64,000 bases of DNA, taken from Geoanaerobacter sp964528055. Its GTDB lineage: Bacteria; Desulfobacterota; Desulfuromonadia; Geobacterales; DSM-12255. Position numbers and translations under genes: made by a program. Positions 27,411 to 37,226 of this stretch are shown in pieces. The notes beneath the pieces were generated by a model. The model saw only the letters and a program-made list of their open reading frames with translations. It made no database searches and was not told where the DNA came from. The stretch lies in contig CAZGQM010000001.1 of NCBI GenBank assembly GCA_964528055.1, positions 310,001-374,000 on the forward strand, given 5' to 3'. The stretch's first letter is position 1. Each line of letters starts with the position of its first letter.

Positions 27411-28097
27411 ATGTCAAAAAAAGCAATCGTACTCTACAGTGGAGGACTGGACTCCACAACATGCATGGCTATAGCCAGATCTGAAGGATTTGATCCCTAT
27501 GCAATGAGTTTTGCCTACGGGCAGCGGCATATGGTGGAGCTTGAACTCGCAAAGAAGAATGCGAGGGTTGTTGGTGCCAAAGAGCATCTGGTAGTGGATT
27601 TTGACTACAGAAAAGTCGGAGGAAGCGCCTTGACCTCCGATATTGCCGTTCCGAAGGATGGTGTAGGATCCGATATCCCGGTTACGTACGTGCCGGCCCG
27701 CAACACCATATTCCTCTCCTTTGCCCTTGGGTGGGCCGAGGTTCTCGGTGCCTTCGACATATTCATCGGGGTCAATGCCCTCGATTATTCCGGCTACCCA
27801 GACTGCCGGCCTGAATACATCGCAGCCTTTGAAACAATGGCGAATCTGGCCACAAAAGCGGGCGTGGAGGGTAAGGGAATCTTCACTATCCACACCCCGC
27901 TGATCCATCTTTCCAAGGCAGAGATCATACAAATGGGATTAGGGCTTGGAGTTGACTACAGCCGAACCCATTCCTGCTACGATCCCAGCCCGGAAGGTAT
28001 TGCCTGCGGTCTTTGTGATTCCTGCCGTCTGCGTTTGAAGGGGTTCATAGAGGCGGGTGTTCTGGATCCGGTGCAATACATGAGGCGTGACACGTGA
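27411..28097 (+). CDS. queC: 7-cyano-7-deazaguanine synthase QueC
   Basis: 228 residues, the usual length. The PP-loop SGGLDSTT near the N-terminus binds ATP, and the C-terminal zinc site is visible as CYDPSPEGIACGLCDSC. QueC converts 7-carboxy-7-deazaguanine to preQ0 with ATP and ammonia in queuosine tRNA modification (established). The following gene is a type IB GTP cyclohydrolase, whose product feeds the first steps of the same pathway, and the two genes are closely spaced. Confidence 0.95.
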   Translation: MSKKAIVLYSGGLDSTTCMAIARSEGFDPYAMSFAYGQRHMVELELAKKNARVVGAKEHLVVDFDYRKVGGSALTSDIAVPKDGVGSDIPVTYVPARNTIFLSFALGWAEVLGAFDIFIGVNALDYSGYPDCRPEYIAAFETMANLATKAGVEGKGIFTIHTPLIHLSKAEIIQMGLGLGVDYSRTHSCYDPSPEGIACGLCDSCRLRLKGFIEAGVLDPVQYMRRDT

Positions 28098-28114
28098 AAG
28101 TGAAAGGAAAACCG

Positions 28115-28957
28115 ATGGAGAATAACAAGGTTGCAGGTTCTTCAACCGTAACCCTTCAGCCGTTATCTGTTGACTCTACCGGCCTTATGCGAGACATACA
28201 GAAATCTCATGATACCCGGCGCATAGCGATCGACAAGGTGGGGGTGAAGGACATCTCCTATCCGATTGTGGTGATGGACAAAAACAGGAAATTCCAGCAT
28301 ACGGTTGCCAGGGTCAACATGTATGTGGATCTCCCCCATCATTTCAAGGGGACCCACATGAGTCGATTTATCGAGGTGCTGAACGCCTATCGCGAGGAGA
28401 TCGCCCTGGACAAGCTGGAGGCATTTCTTCATGAGATGAAGAAGAAACTTGGTGCGGAAAATGCCCATTTAGAGATGGAGTTTCCCTACTTCATAGAGAA
28501 GAAGGCCCCTGTTTCCAAGGCTAGAAGCCTTATGGAATATACCTGCAGTTTCAGTGCGACTCTGGGGGAAGCGTTCGACTTCGTACTGGGTGTCCAGGTG
28601 CCGGTAACATCGCTTTGTCCATGCAGCAAGGAGCTCTCTCACTATGGAGCCCATAATCAGCGGAGCATTGTGAGTGTCCAGGTCCGCTACCGGGAGTTCA
28701 TCTGGATAGAAGACCTTATCGAACTGATCGAGCGATGCGGCTCGAGCCCTGTCTGGTCGCTTCTCAAACGGGAGGATGAAAAATTCGTCACTGAACGGGC
28801 CTTTGAGAACCCCAAGTTTGTGGAAGACATGGTCCGCGAGGTTACCCAGAGCCTCTCGGCACTTCATCCCATTACCTGGTTCAGCGTATCGGCCGAGAAT
28901 TTCGAGTCGATTCACAAGCATTCTGCGTATGCTCAAATCGAACGAGACATGAGGTGA
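28115..28957 (+). CDS. folE2: GTP cyclohydrolase I type IB (FolE2)
   Basis: 280 residues. ATG 28115 is chosen for the AAAGGA six bases upstream; GTG 28094, overlapping the queC stop, is also in frame. The family hallmarks are VPVTSLCPCSKELSHYGAHNQR (about residues 165-186), with the metal-binding Cys, and the C-terminal HPITWFSVSAENFESIHKH. FolE2 makes dihydroneopterin triphosphate from GTP and can replace zinc-dependent FolE (established). Placement directly after queC suggests that it supplies queuosine as well as folate synthesis. Confidence 0.93.
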   Translation: MENNKVAGSSTVTLQPLSVDSTGLMRDIQKSHDTRRIAIDKVGVKDISYPIVVMDKNRKFQHTVARVNMYVDLPHHFKGTHMSRFIEVLNAYREEIALDKLEAFLHEMKKKLGAENAHLEMEFPYFIEKKAPVSKARSLMEYTCSFSATLGEAFDFVLGVQVPVTSLCPCSKELSHYGAHNQRSIVSVQVRYREFIWIEDLIELIERCGSSPVWSLLKREDEKFVTERAFENPKFVEDMVREVTQSLSALHPITWFSVSAENFESIHKHSAYAQIERDMR

Positions 28958-29135
28958 CCTGGCTCTTGATGAGAAACCGTTATTTAGCGGTAATCTGGCC
29001 CTCTGTTTATAACTCTGTTGAGAACCTCCCTAACTGTTGAAAAATCTAAACTTTTTTCTTTTGCACTCTTTGCAGAGCTAGGCAGGGCGCCATTCCGCAG
29101 GCTATTCACTGCTAATTAAGGATACCCCCGTTAGT

Positions 29136-29816
29136 ATGGCATCAATCACCTTTAACATGCCGCATGTCTTGCTGATTTTCGCCAAATGGCCAGAGCCCGG
29201 CAGGGTTAAGACCCGCCTTTCTCCGCCACTTACGATGCAGGAGGCTGCATCGCTTTACCAATGCATGCTCATGGACACCCTGACAGCAACCTCCGGCATC
29301 AGAGGAATCCAGCGCATGCTCTTTTTTGATGGAGAAGATGCCCAGGCCTCATTTTTCAAGACACTGGCACCGGATGCCACAGTATGCCGGCAGCAAGGGA
29401 GTACCCTTGGGGAGCGACTTGCCGCTGCATTTGCTACCGCCTTTGAACGAGGATCACAGAGTGTCGCTGTTATCGGAACCGACTCACCGCATCTGGACCC
29501 ACAAGAGATATGCACTGCGTTTTCTCTGCTTGCCTCAGATAAAGCCGATGTTGTCTTCGGACCAAGCGCAGACGGAGGGTATTATCTGGTAGGGTTACGG
29601 GAATCGAAACCCGAACTCTTCAGGGATATCTCCTGGAGCAGCAGCAAGGTCCTTTCGGAAAGTCTTGCCAGGGCCAATTCGATCGGCCTCAGGCAGGCGC
29701 TTCTTGCCCCCTGCTTTGACCTGGATACTGCCGATGACCTTCGTCGTCTGGTTGAACTATCGGAAACGGTTATGGCCCCGCAGACCAGGGCACTCCTCGC
29801 CGGACTCTCGTTTTGA
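29136..29816 (+). CDS. DUF2064 / TIGR04282 family nucleotidyltransferase-like glycosyltransferase
   Basis: 226 residues with the GT-A-like pattern of the family: LLIFAKWPEPGRVKTRL near the N-terminus, GSTLGERLAAAF, then AVIGTDSPHL and VFGPSADGGYYLVG. Members resemble MobA/CofC nucleotidyltransferases; some lie in arsenosugar clusters (family knowledge), but no arsenic gene is seen here. The ATG has only a distant AAGGA, so the start is uncertain; ATG 29157 would also leave the fold intact. The gene stands alone, between intergenic regions of about 180 and 550 bases. Confidence 0.8.
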   Translation: MASITFNMPHVLLIFAKWPEPGRVKTRLSPPLTMQEAASLYQCMLMDTLTATSGIRGIQRMLFFDGEDAQASFFKTLAPDATVCRQQGSTLGERLAAAFATAFERGSQSVAVIGTDSPHLDPQEICTAFSLLASDKADVVFGPSADGGYYLVGLRESKPELFRDISWSSSKVLSESLARANSIGLRQALLAPCFDLDTADDLRRLVELSETVMAPQTRALLAGLSF

Positions 29817-30364
29817 TCTGCGTCGAAATGCGTTGATCCGGAAGAATCACTGCACACTTCTGGCGAGAGCCTTCTGATGAGAGATCATCTTCCTTACGAT
29901 CACCTTCCCATCTTTTTGAGAATCTCACCTGCAGATCCGATATTTCCCCATCTGTTGCAAAGCAATCAATTTATGCGATAATTATTAGCAATATTTCATG
30001 CAATGCCTCTTCTCTTCAGCTGCAATGAATCGAGCCGATGTAGTGCCCTTTTTTTGGCTCTTCCTCAATCCGAATGAAATGATGGTGATGTATGCTCTTT
30101 CCTTTGACCGCCGAAGCTTTTCAATAATCCTGAGCAGATAGATGCTTGGTAGCTAAACGTGAGATTATCGACTGAGTGCGAGGGCATACAATCAATAACC
30201 TAATCGCTGAAGGCAATGCCGACGTCAGGTGATTGCACCGTTATATACTGGAACACCACGGCTGCAGGTTACTGAAGCACAGAATGGTCAGGAAGGCCGA
30301 CGGAGCCGTAAGAGCTTTGAAGGAGCGGATCAGGGACTGGAGAAAATGAGCGGAGGGGAAGGTC
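29817..30364. other. Long intergenic region, no gene seen
   Basis: About 550 bases. I see no ORF with family signal, no tRNA or known riboswitch and no clear terminator. The last ~60 bases carry GGAGGGGAAGG just before the next start codon. It probably contains the promoter of the sensory operon, but I cannot point to a convincing -35/-10 or sigma-54 pair. Confidence 0.5.
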
Positions 30365-31243
30365 ATGAGGATGGTACCGATTAAATGTTCGTTTCCAATT
30401 GGGAAAGGGATCGCAATACTATTCGTGGCATTGCTGGCAGTGCAGTTTGTCTGGAGCGTTTCGTTGGCCAACGCTGCTGAAGTTGAGCCCTACACGATTG
30501 CCGTCATCCCCTCGACGCCGACCGTTGCCATGCATGCGAAATGGTCTCCCCTGCTTGAACGCCTGACGGAAAAGACCGGGCAGCGATTCGAGCTGAAACT
30601 GTACGAACGAATGGCTGAATTTGAGAGGGATATCGGCGATGGAATCCCCGAATTTATCTTTGCCTCTCCCATCCAGACCGTTATCGCATATCAAATGCAG
30701 CGGTATGTACCACTGGTGCGAGGGGGTAAAGCGATTTCGGTCGGGCTATTCGTGCGCAAGGATTCACCTATCAGATCCATTGAAGATCTCACCGGCAAGA
30801 CCATCTCGTTCGTGGGCAACAAGAACCTCTGCAGCGTCTTCATCCGCCACCTCCTGGCCAAACAGGGAAAACCGTTGTCGTATGAAAGCACCTATGCCGG
30901 ATCGACGAGTAACGTGATCAAGAGCGTTCTTTTGGGCAAGTCCACTGCCGGTGCGGTGTTTCTTCCGGAGCTGGAACGGGAGTCGGTTGAGAACCGCAAC
31001 CAGCTTCGCTCCATTGTAGAGACTCCGAAGATTGCCCCTCATCCGCTCTCCGCACACCCGCGGGTTCCACAACCGGTGCGGGAAAAGGTAAAGAAAGCGA
31101 TCTTGGAAATAGCCTCGGATAAAGAGGGTGCCGAACTGTTGCGGTCCGTCAGGTTGCCCGCTCCCGTTGCAGCCGACTACCGGCAAGATTATCGGTCCCT
31201 GGAGCTTATCGACGTGAAATCGCTAACTGATTGGGGAAAATGA
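30365..31243 (+). CDS. PhnD-like periplasmic binding protein of a sensory operon
   Basis: 292 residues with a signal peptide (hydrophobic 14-33, cleavage near ANAAE). The fold pattern is that of the phosphate/phosphite/phosphonate-type binding family PF12974: YTIAVIPSTPTVAMHAKWSPLLERL at the mature N-terminus, FVRKDSPIRSIEDLTGKTISFVG in the middle and AHPRVPQPVREKVKKAIL near the end. No permease or ATPase gene is adjacent. The stop codon overlaps the start of a membrane PAS protein, so it more likely serves as a periplasmic ligand sensor for that protein than as a transporter part (inference). The ligand is unknown; phosphonate should not be assumed. Confidence 0.8.
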   Translation: MRMVPIKCSFPIGKGIAILFVALLAVQFVWSVSLANAAEVEPYTIAVIPSTPTVAMHAKWSPLLERLTEKTGQRFELKLYERMAEFERDIGDGIPEFIFASPIQTVIAYQMQRYVPLVRGGKAISVGLFVRKDSPIRSIEDLTGKTISFVGNKNLCSVFIRHLLAKQGKPLSYESTYAGSTSNVIKSVLLGKSTAGAVFLPELERESVENRNQLRSIVETPKIAPHPLSAHPRVPQPVREKVKKAILEIASDKEGAELLRSVRLPAPVAADYRQDYRSLELIDVKSLTDWGK

Positions 31244-32931
31244 TGACTCTGCTGCCCCGGCGACTTAACAACCGAATGACGCTGCTGGTCTCGATCATTC
31301 TGTGCGTTACCGGAATCATCTCGGGATGGGTGACGACAACACGCCAGTCCGACAGGCTTATCGCCTCGATGAGCAAACATTCATCGATAATGGTCAGACA
31401 TTTTGCCGAGAACTGTGCCCGTTTTCTGATACTCAGGGATTACGCCGAGCTGGAGGCGTTTCTGCTCAAGTCGGTGGAGCTGCCGGATGTAAACCGACTG
31501 CAGGTTTGCGACCCGGACGGCCTGATTGTCGGCGATGTGCGTCGTGACTCTGGAGGAAAGTTGATCTCCGAGTCGCGTGTAGAGATTTTGAACCCACCTT
31601 CTCCCATCACTACGTCCATTACGATTTCGGGAGAGCATCTCATATTCTGGTATCCGATCAACTCCTGGCATCTGCTCGGCTGGGTCAGGGCGGACTTCAG
31701 CCTGGCATCCATCCAGCAGGCGCAGACTGAAACCTGGAGGCAGAGCCTGATCCTGGTCACGCTCTGGATCATCTGCAGTGCGGCAATGATTCTACTCGTG
31801 TTGCGTCCCACGGCAGTGACACTCAAGAAGCTGGCACTGTTTGCCAGAGAGTTGAACGAGTGCAAGGGGACACAGATTCAAGGCAGTCAGAGCGCTATTG
31901 AAATCGAAGAACTTGAGGGGTCGCTGAACTACGCATCGAGTCAGCTTTTTAAGGCGGAACAGCAGCTGATAAGCGACCGGGAACGATTGAGGGAGAGTGA
32001 AGAAAACTACCGGCGACTGCTTGATACGATTCAAGAGGGGATATGGGTAATTGATGCAGATGCTGTAACCACATTTGTAAACCCTCGGATGGCAGAGATA
32101 CTGGGGTACTCGACCGATGAAATGATCGGGAGGCATCTCTTTGAATTCATGGACGAACAGGGGAAACTCATTGCCGAGGACAACATACTACGACGTAAAC
32201 AGGGGGTAAAGGAACAACACGAATTCGAATTCATCCGGAAAGACGGCCAGCGGATTTATACGCGACTCGAAACCGGGCCTATATTTGCTGATACTGGCGA
32301 GTATGAAGGCTCGATTGCGGCAGTTGCAGATATTACCGAACGGAGGGAGGCGAAAGAGCGGTTGCAGGACTCTGAAGAGCGGCTGAGGCTGACACTTGAG
32401 GCAACCCAGATAGGGATCTGGGATTGGGATGTGAAAAACGACCACTGGTATGCCTCGCCGGTCTATTACAAAATGCTCGGCTACGAACCCAGGGTGGGTG
32501 CCGCGGATCGGAGTGAATGGCTGGAGCGTGTCCATCCCGAAGACCGTGGGCAGGTAATTGAAAAAATTCAGGATGTCCTCTCATGCGATTTCAAGGAATA
32601 CCTGTACGAGGCGAGGATGAGGCATGCCGACGGTTCGTATCGGTGGCAGCAGGTGCGGGGATTCGGCATCAGGAGAGATCCGGACGGCAAAGTGACCCGG
32701 ATGCTGGGGATCAGGATGGATATCGACGAACGGAAGAAGATAGAAGAAGAGATCCAGAAACTGAACTCAGCATTGGAACAACGTGTTCTGGAACGGACTG
32801 CCGAACTGGAGGAGAAAAACGCGGAACTTGAGCGTATGAATCGCCTCTTTGTGGGGAGGGAGCTGCGGATGATGGAGTTGAAGGAACAGATACGGGTGCT
32901 GGAAAGCAAATCCCCAGGAAATGGAGAGTAG
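31243..32931 (+). CDS. Membrane PAS-PAS sensor protein without output domain
   Basis: 562 residues. One transmembrane helix (about 12-30), a periplasmic segment (about 31-145) and a second helix (about 165-185) are followed by a linker, two PAS/PAC domains (about 255-375 and 380-505; each PAC ends in DITERREA or DIDERKKI) and a coiled coil. The C-terminus is the tail MNRLFVGRELRMMELKEQI. There is no HisKA, HATPase, GGDEF or other effector. ATG 31243 has GGGGA five bases upstream; ATG 31240 and TTG 31231 are also in frame. It overlaps the binding protein gene and the next sensor gene, so the periplasmic protein is its likely partner. Confidence 0.82.
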   Translation: MTLLPRRLNNRMTLLVSIILCVTGIISGWVTTTRQSDRLIASMSKHSSIMVRHFAENCARFLILRDYAELEAFLLKSVELPDVNRLQVCDPDGLIVGDVRRDSGGKLISESRVEILNPPSPITTSITISGEHLIFWYPINSWHLLGWVRADFSLASIQQAQTETWRQSLILVTLWIICSAAMILLVLRPTAVTLKKLALFARELNECKGTQIQGSQSAIEIEELEGSLNYASSQLFKAEQQLISDRERLRESEENYRRLLDTIQEGIWVIDADAVTTFVNPRMAEILGYSTDEMIGRHLFEFMDEQGKLIAEDNILRRKQGVKEQHEFEFIRKDGQRIYTRLETGPIFADTGEYEGSIAAVADITERREAKERLQDSEERLRLTLEATQIGIWDWDVKNDHWYASPVYYKMLGYEPRVGAADRSEWLERVHPEDRGQVIEKIQDVLSCDFKEYLYEARMRHADGSYRWQQVRGFGIRRDPDGKVTRMLGIRMDIDERKKIEEEIQKLNSALEQRVLERTAELEEKNAELERMNRLFVGRELRMMELKEQIRVLESKSPGNGE

Positions 32932-35900
32932 CGTGCCCGATAGTGAACGCTCCGAAATACTATCCTCTGGCGGCGTTATCACTACCATGGCGTTGGGCAT
33001 TTACCTCAGCAGCCTCTACAGCTATCTCCTTTTCCATAGCCTCATCGAGATCACCACCATCGCAATCGGCTTCACCCTCTTCATCATGATCTGGAACTCG
33101 CGCAGGTTCCTGACGAATGACTGTCTCAAGGTCCTTGGCATCGGCTATGCCTTCATCGCCCTCATTGATCTACTCCATACCCTTGCCTATAAGGGAATGA
33201 ACGTATTCCCCGCTTTTGGTGCAAACCTGCCGACGCAACTCTGGATAGTGGCGCGTGCCCTGCAGGCCGCAACCCTCTGTCTGGCGCCTATCTTTGTCCG
33301 GCGCAGGATCAACGAGATGGGACTTATCGGAGGATATGGCATCGCAATAACTGCGCTTGCAGCGCTAGTATTCTCGGGCAATTTCCCTGTCTGCTACGTG
33401 GACGGGAAAGGACTCACCACCTTCAAGATCGTCAGCGAATACGTCATAACCGGGTTCCTCCTCACCTCATTGCTGCTCCTCCAGAGAGTGCGGGCAGACT
33501 TCAGCACGGGTATTTACTCTCTCATAGCCTTCTCCATAGTCTGTACGGTCGTCTCGGAGGTATGCTTCACCGCGTATCTGAGCGTGTACGGCATAGCCAA
33601 CATGTTCGGACATATGCTCAAGCTCGTGGCGTATTACCTCATTTACCGGGCTCTGCTCGTGAGCGGATTTAAGGAGCCGTTCAACCTCATTTTCAAGGAT
33701 CTCAAGCAAGCGGAAATTGCTCTGCAGAGAGCACACGATTCTCTGGAAGAGCAGTTCAGAGAACGTACCGGTGAGCTGCGCGCCAGCGAAGAAAGGTACC
33801 GCTCCCTCATACATAAGGTTCAGGCTGCCATTCTGCTCCATGACGGCCAGGGGTGCATCCTGGACAGCAACCCCTTGGCGCAGGAGCTGCTCGGACTTTC
33901 CGCCGACCAACTCCTCGGCAAGGACCTGAGCGATCCGGAATGGCACTTCCTGAGGGTGGACGGTTCCGTATTGCCGGTCGCCGAATATCCGGCAAGCCTG
34001 ATTCTCTCCACACGACTGCCTCTCAGGGGGTATGTAACGGGAATCAGCTCTCCAAATCGGGTCGACGTAGCGTGGGTGCTGGTAAATGCGGAGCTGGAAT
34101 TCGATGATAAGGGAGAAATCTCACTGATTATCGTTTCTTTTGTCGATATCACTGATCGCAAGCTGGCGGAGGAGGTCTTGCGGACCAGCCTTGGTAGTTA
34201 CCGCATGGCCCAGGCCATGAGCCATGTGGGGAACTGGGAATACGATATCCAGACGAACGAATTCTGGGGATCCGATGAAGCCAAGCGTATCTACGGATTT
34301 GATCCCGACCGGGACCGTTTTTCGGCCGACGCCGTGGAGCAGTGTATCCCGGAACGGGAACGGGTCCATCAGGCATTGGTCGACCTGATCGAGAAATGCA
34401 TCCCCTACAATCTGGAATTCGCAATACTTCCCCGGAACTCTCCCGAACCGAAAATCATCGTTTCCATCGCTGAGCTGTTGTGGGATGAACAAGGGAATCC
34501 GTGCAAGGTCGTAGGGGTCATTCAGGATATCACCGAGCGGAAACGGTCCGAGGAAACGCTGAATCGGCTGAATCGCGAACTGCGGGCCATCAGCAACTGC
34601 AACCAGGTCCTGATGAAGGCAACTGACGAACAGATGCTGCTCGCCGAAATCTGCCGGATCATCTGCGACGATGCGGAGTACCGGATGGCCTGGGTGGGGT
34701 ATGCCGAAAACGATGACGCCAAGACCATACGCCCTGTCGTCTGGGCAGGAGTCGAGGAGGGCTATCTCGCAGACGCTCACATCACCTGGGACGACACGGA
34801 ACGGGGCCGCGGTCCAACCGGGATCGCAATCCGAACCGGGCAGACCGATCATATTCAGGACTTCGCCAGTGAAACGAAAGCGGCCCCCTGGCGAGAGGCT
34901 GCCCTTCGGCGGGGGTACCGTTCCAGTATCTCCCTCCCCCTCAAAGACGAGGATGAGAGGGTTTTCGGCGTTCTCAATATTTATTCCGTGACAACCAATG
35001 CCTTTACCCTGGACGAAATCCGCCTCATGGAGGAACTGGCGGGCGATCTGTCGTTCGGCATCACGGCTCTGCGTGCCCGCGCTGCCCGGAAGGCGGCCGA
35101 GCAGAGCATTACTCTGCTGAGCTTTGCGCTGGACAACGTGCGCGAGGGCGCCTTTCTGGTCGACGAGAAAGCCCGATTCCACTATGTGAACGAAGAATCG
35201 TGCCGGGTGCTGGGGTATAGCCGCAACGAACTTCTCGCCATGGGTGTTGGGGATGTGGATCCGGACTTTCCTGCAGAGCGATGGTCCGGCCATTGGGATG
35301 AGCTCAAACGCTGCGGTTCACTCACCTTCGAGGGACACCACAGGGCGAGGGGGGGAAGGGTTTTCCCCGTGGAGATCAATGCCAACTATCTGGAGTTCGA
35401 AGGACAGGGGTACGATCTGGCGCTGGTGCGAGACATAACGGAGCGGAAGCGGGCGGAAGCATCCTTGAAAAATGCCGCACTGCGCCTGAATGAAGCCCAG
35501 CGCATCGCACATATCGGCAGCTGGGAGTTGGATATTACAACAAATACCCTTACCTGGACCGATGAAATCTATCGGATATTCGAGATCGATCCTGCAAAAT
35601 TCGGAGCCACGTATGAGGCTTTCCTCAATGCGATTCATCCCGAAGACCGGGAGGCGGTCAATGCGGCCTATTCCAGCTCACTCAAAACCAGAACCCCCTA
35701 CACCATTGACCATCGGCTTCGTTTCCCGGATGGACGTATAAAATACGTCCATGAACAATGCGAAACCTTTTTTGAAGATGACACGCCAATACGTTCGATG
35801 GGAACCGTTCAGGAGATCACCGACCGAAAGCTGGCCGAGGAGGAGCTGAGCAGGCTCAATAGAGAACTCGAACAGCGGGTAACGCAGAGGACGGCGGAAT

Positions 35901-36016
35901 ATGAAAGCAAAAACGTTGAGCTTGAAAAAATGAATAAGATATTCATAGGGAGGGAGCTGCGGATGGTGGAGTTGAAGGAGAAAATCAGGGAGTTGGAAAA
36001 GAAAATAAGCGCTTAG
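32921..36016 (+). CDS. MASE3-PAS-PAS-GAF-PAS-PAS sensor without output domain
   Basis: 1031 residues. The first ~250 form a seven- to eight-helix membrane domain with the MASE3-like segment ALIDLLHTLAYKGMNVFP. Then come PAS (about 275-400), PAS (about 405-530), a GAF domain (about 545-725, with ISLPLKDEDERVFGVLNIYS), PAS (about 735-850), PAS (about 855-975), a coiled coil and the shared tail NKIFIGRELRMVELKEKI. No kinase or cyclase follows. The start overlaps the previous gene by 11 bases; GTG 32933, after GGAGAG, is an alternative. MASE domains are membrane sensory modules (family knowledge). The signal is unknown. Confidence 0.82.
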   Translation: MESSVPDSERSEILSSGGVITTMALGIYLSSLYSYLLFHSLIEITTIAIGFTLFIMIWNSRRFLTNDCLKVLGIGYAFIALIDLLHTLAYKGMNVFPAFGANLPTQLWIVARALQAATLCLAPIFVRRRINEMGLIGGYGIAITALAALVFSGNFPVCYVDGKGLTTFKIVSEYVITGFLLTSLLLLQRVRADFSTGIYSLIAFSIVCTVVSEVCFTAYLSVYGIANMFGHMLKLVAYYLIYRALLVSGFKEPFNLIFKDLKQAEIALQRAHDSLEEQFRERTGELRASEERYRSLIHKVQAAILLHDGQGCILDSNPLAQELLGLSADQLLGKDLSDPEWHFLRVDGSVLPVAEYPASLILSTRLPLRGYVTGISSPNRVDVAWVLVNAELEFDDKGEISLIIVSFVDITDRKLAEEVLRTSLGSYRMAQAMSHVGNWEYDIQTNEFWGSDEAKRIYGFDPDRDRFSADAVEQCIPERERVHQALVDLIEKCIPYNLEFAILPRNSPEPKIIVSIAELLWDEQGNPCKVVGVIQDITERKRSEETLNRLNRELRAISNCNQVLMKATDEQMLLAEICRIICDDAEYRMAWVGYAENDDAKTIRPVVWAGVEEGYLADAHITWDDTERGRGPTGIAIRTGQTDHIQDFASETKAAPWREAALRRGYRSSISLPLKDEDERVFGVLNIYSVTTNAFTLDEIRLMEELAGDLSFGITALRARAARKAAEQSITLLSFALDNVREGAFLVDEKARFHYVNEESCRVLGYSRNELLAMGVGDVDPDFPAERWSGHWDELKRCGSLTFEGHHRARGGRVFPVEINANYLEFEGQGYDLALVRDITERKRAEASLKNAALRLNEAQRIAHIGSWELDITTNTLTWTDEIYRIFEIDPAKFGATYEAFLNAIHPEDREAVNAAYSSSLKTRTPYTIDHRLRFPDGRIKYVHEQCETFFEDDTPIRSMGTVQEITDRKLAEEELSRLNRELEQRVTQRTAEYESKNVELEKMNKIFIGRELRMVELKEKIRELEKKISA

Positions 36017-36155
36017 TGATCAGCATGCATTGTAAGCGGAGGTACTTACTTCAACAAACGAGAGTGCAGATGTTCAGGCAGAGCAGGGTGATCGACGGTC
36101 AATAGCAAGTCTCGACTACTGAAATGAGGCGCCAGTGAACAATGGAGCAAAGGAA

Positions 36156-37223
36156 ATGACGGCAATCGAACAGACGCCGGTCCTACTGGTTGACGACCAA
36201 CTTGAGAGCCTGACCGCTCTGGAAGCAGTTCTGGAAGTGATGGGGCTTGATATTTTCAAGGTTACATCAGGCAATGATGCGCTACGTCTTTCGCTGAAGC
36301 ATGATTTTGCGATTGTACTCATGGATGTCCGGATGCCTGATATGGATGGTTATGAGACTGCCGAGCTGATGAGAGCAAATCCCGCTACCAGCAGAGTGCC
36401 GATCATCTTTATCACCGCAGCCATGCAAGACAGTGAACATCAGTTCAAGGGGTATCAGTCCGGGGCGTTCGACTACCTGTTGAAACCATTTGAGCCGAAT
36501 ATACTCAGGAATAAGGTCAGGGTTTTTTGCGAACTGTATCAACAGCGTCGCAGGATAGAGATGCGCGAACAGCAGCTTGAAGCGCTGGTCAGTGGGAGCA
36601 CTGCAGAACTGAGAAAGACCTTGGAGACTCTGCGTGAGAGCGAGGGACGGTTTCGAGATCTCCTTGCGTCGGTTACCAGCTATATGTACACGGTTATCAT
36701 GGATTGCGGCAGGGCTGTCTCAACAACGCATGGCCCGGGCTGCTTGGCGGTGACCGGTTATTCTGCCGAGGAATTCGCAGCAGACCCTGACCTCTGGTTC
36801 CGAATGATTCATCCGGAAGACCGGCAGGCAGTCCTAAATGCTGCGCAAGAGATCCAGATCGCGAAAACCGCAACAACTTTCGAACACAGGATTCAGTCCA
36901 AGGGCGACACGATCCACTGGGTGCAGAGCACGCTTGTCCCCCGTTTCAGTCCTGAGGGAGACCTGCTGTCATACGATGGCGTTATAACGGACATAACCGA
37001 GCGGAAGCAGGTGGAAGAGAAAATTCTCCAGCTTAACGAAGAACTGGAGCTAAGGGTCAGGGACCGGACACGAGAACTCGAACAAAGAAATCATGAGCTT
37101 GAAGAGATGAACAGGGCTTTCGTGGGGCGTGAGCTCAAGATGGTGGAGCTGAAGGAGCGGATTGCGGATTTGGTCAAGGCGGCGAGTAAAGAGGTACGGC
37201 ACGAAGGAGCAAAAGGGGTTTGA
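36156..37223 (+). CDS. Receiver-PAS protein with shared C-terminal tail
   Basis: 355 residues. ATG 36156 is preferred because GGAG lies eight bases upstream; GTG 36135 is in frame. A receiver domain (about 1-125) keeps the phospho-aspartate in IVLMDVRMPDMDGYE and the lysine in LLKPFEP. A coiled coil, one PAS/PAC domain (about 160-290, ending DITERKQ) and a second coiled coil follow. The C-terminus has the tail NRAFVGRELKMVELKERI. No DNA-binding or enzymatic output is present. It may accept phosphate from one of the downstream histidine kinases (inference). The next gene starts three bases after its stop. Confidence 0.82.
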   Translation: MTAIEQTPVLLVDDQLESLTALEAVLEVMGLDIFKVTSGNDALRLSLKHDFAIVLMDVRMPDMDGYETAELMRANPATSRVPIIFITAAMQDSEHQFKGYQSGAFDYLLKPFEPNILRNKVRVFCELYQQRRRIEMREQQLEALVSGSTAELRKTLETLRESEGRFRDLLASVTSYMYTVIMDCGRAVSTTHGPGCLAVTGYSAEEFAADPDLWFRMIHPEDRQAVLNAAQEIQIAKTATTFEHRIQSKGDTIHWVQSTLVPRFSPEGDLLSYDGVITDITERKQVEEKILQLNEELELRVRDRTRELEQRNHELEEMNRAFVGRELKMVELKERIADLVKAASKEVRHEGAKGV

Positions 37224-37226
37224 GAT

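Noticed and set aside
30365..31243. Phosphonate ABC transporter locus
   Set aside because: Only a PhnD-like binding protein is present; no PhnC/PhnE or C-P lyase gene is near, and the operon is sensory.
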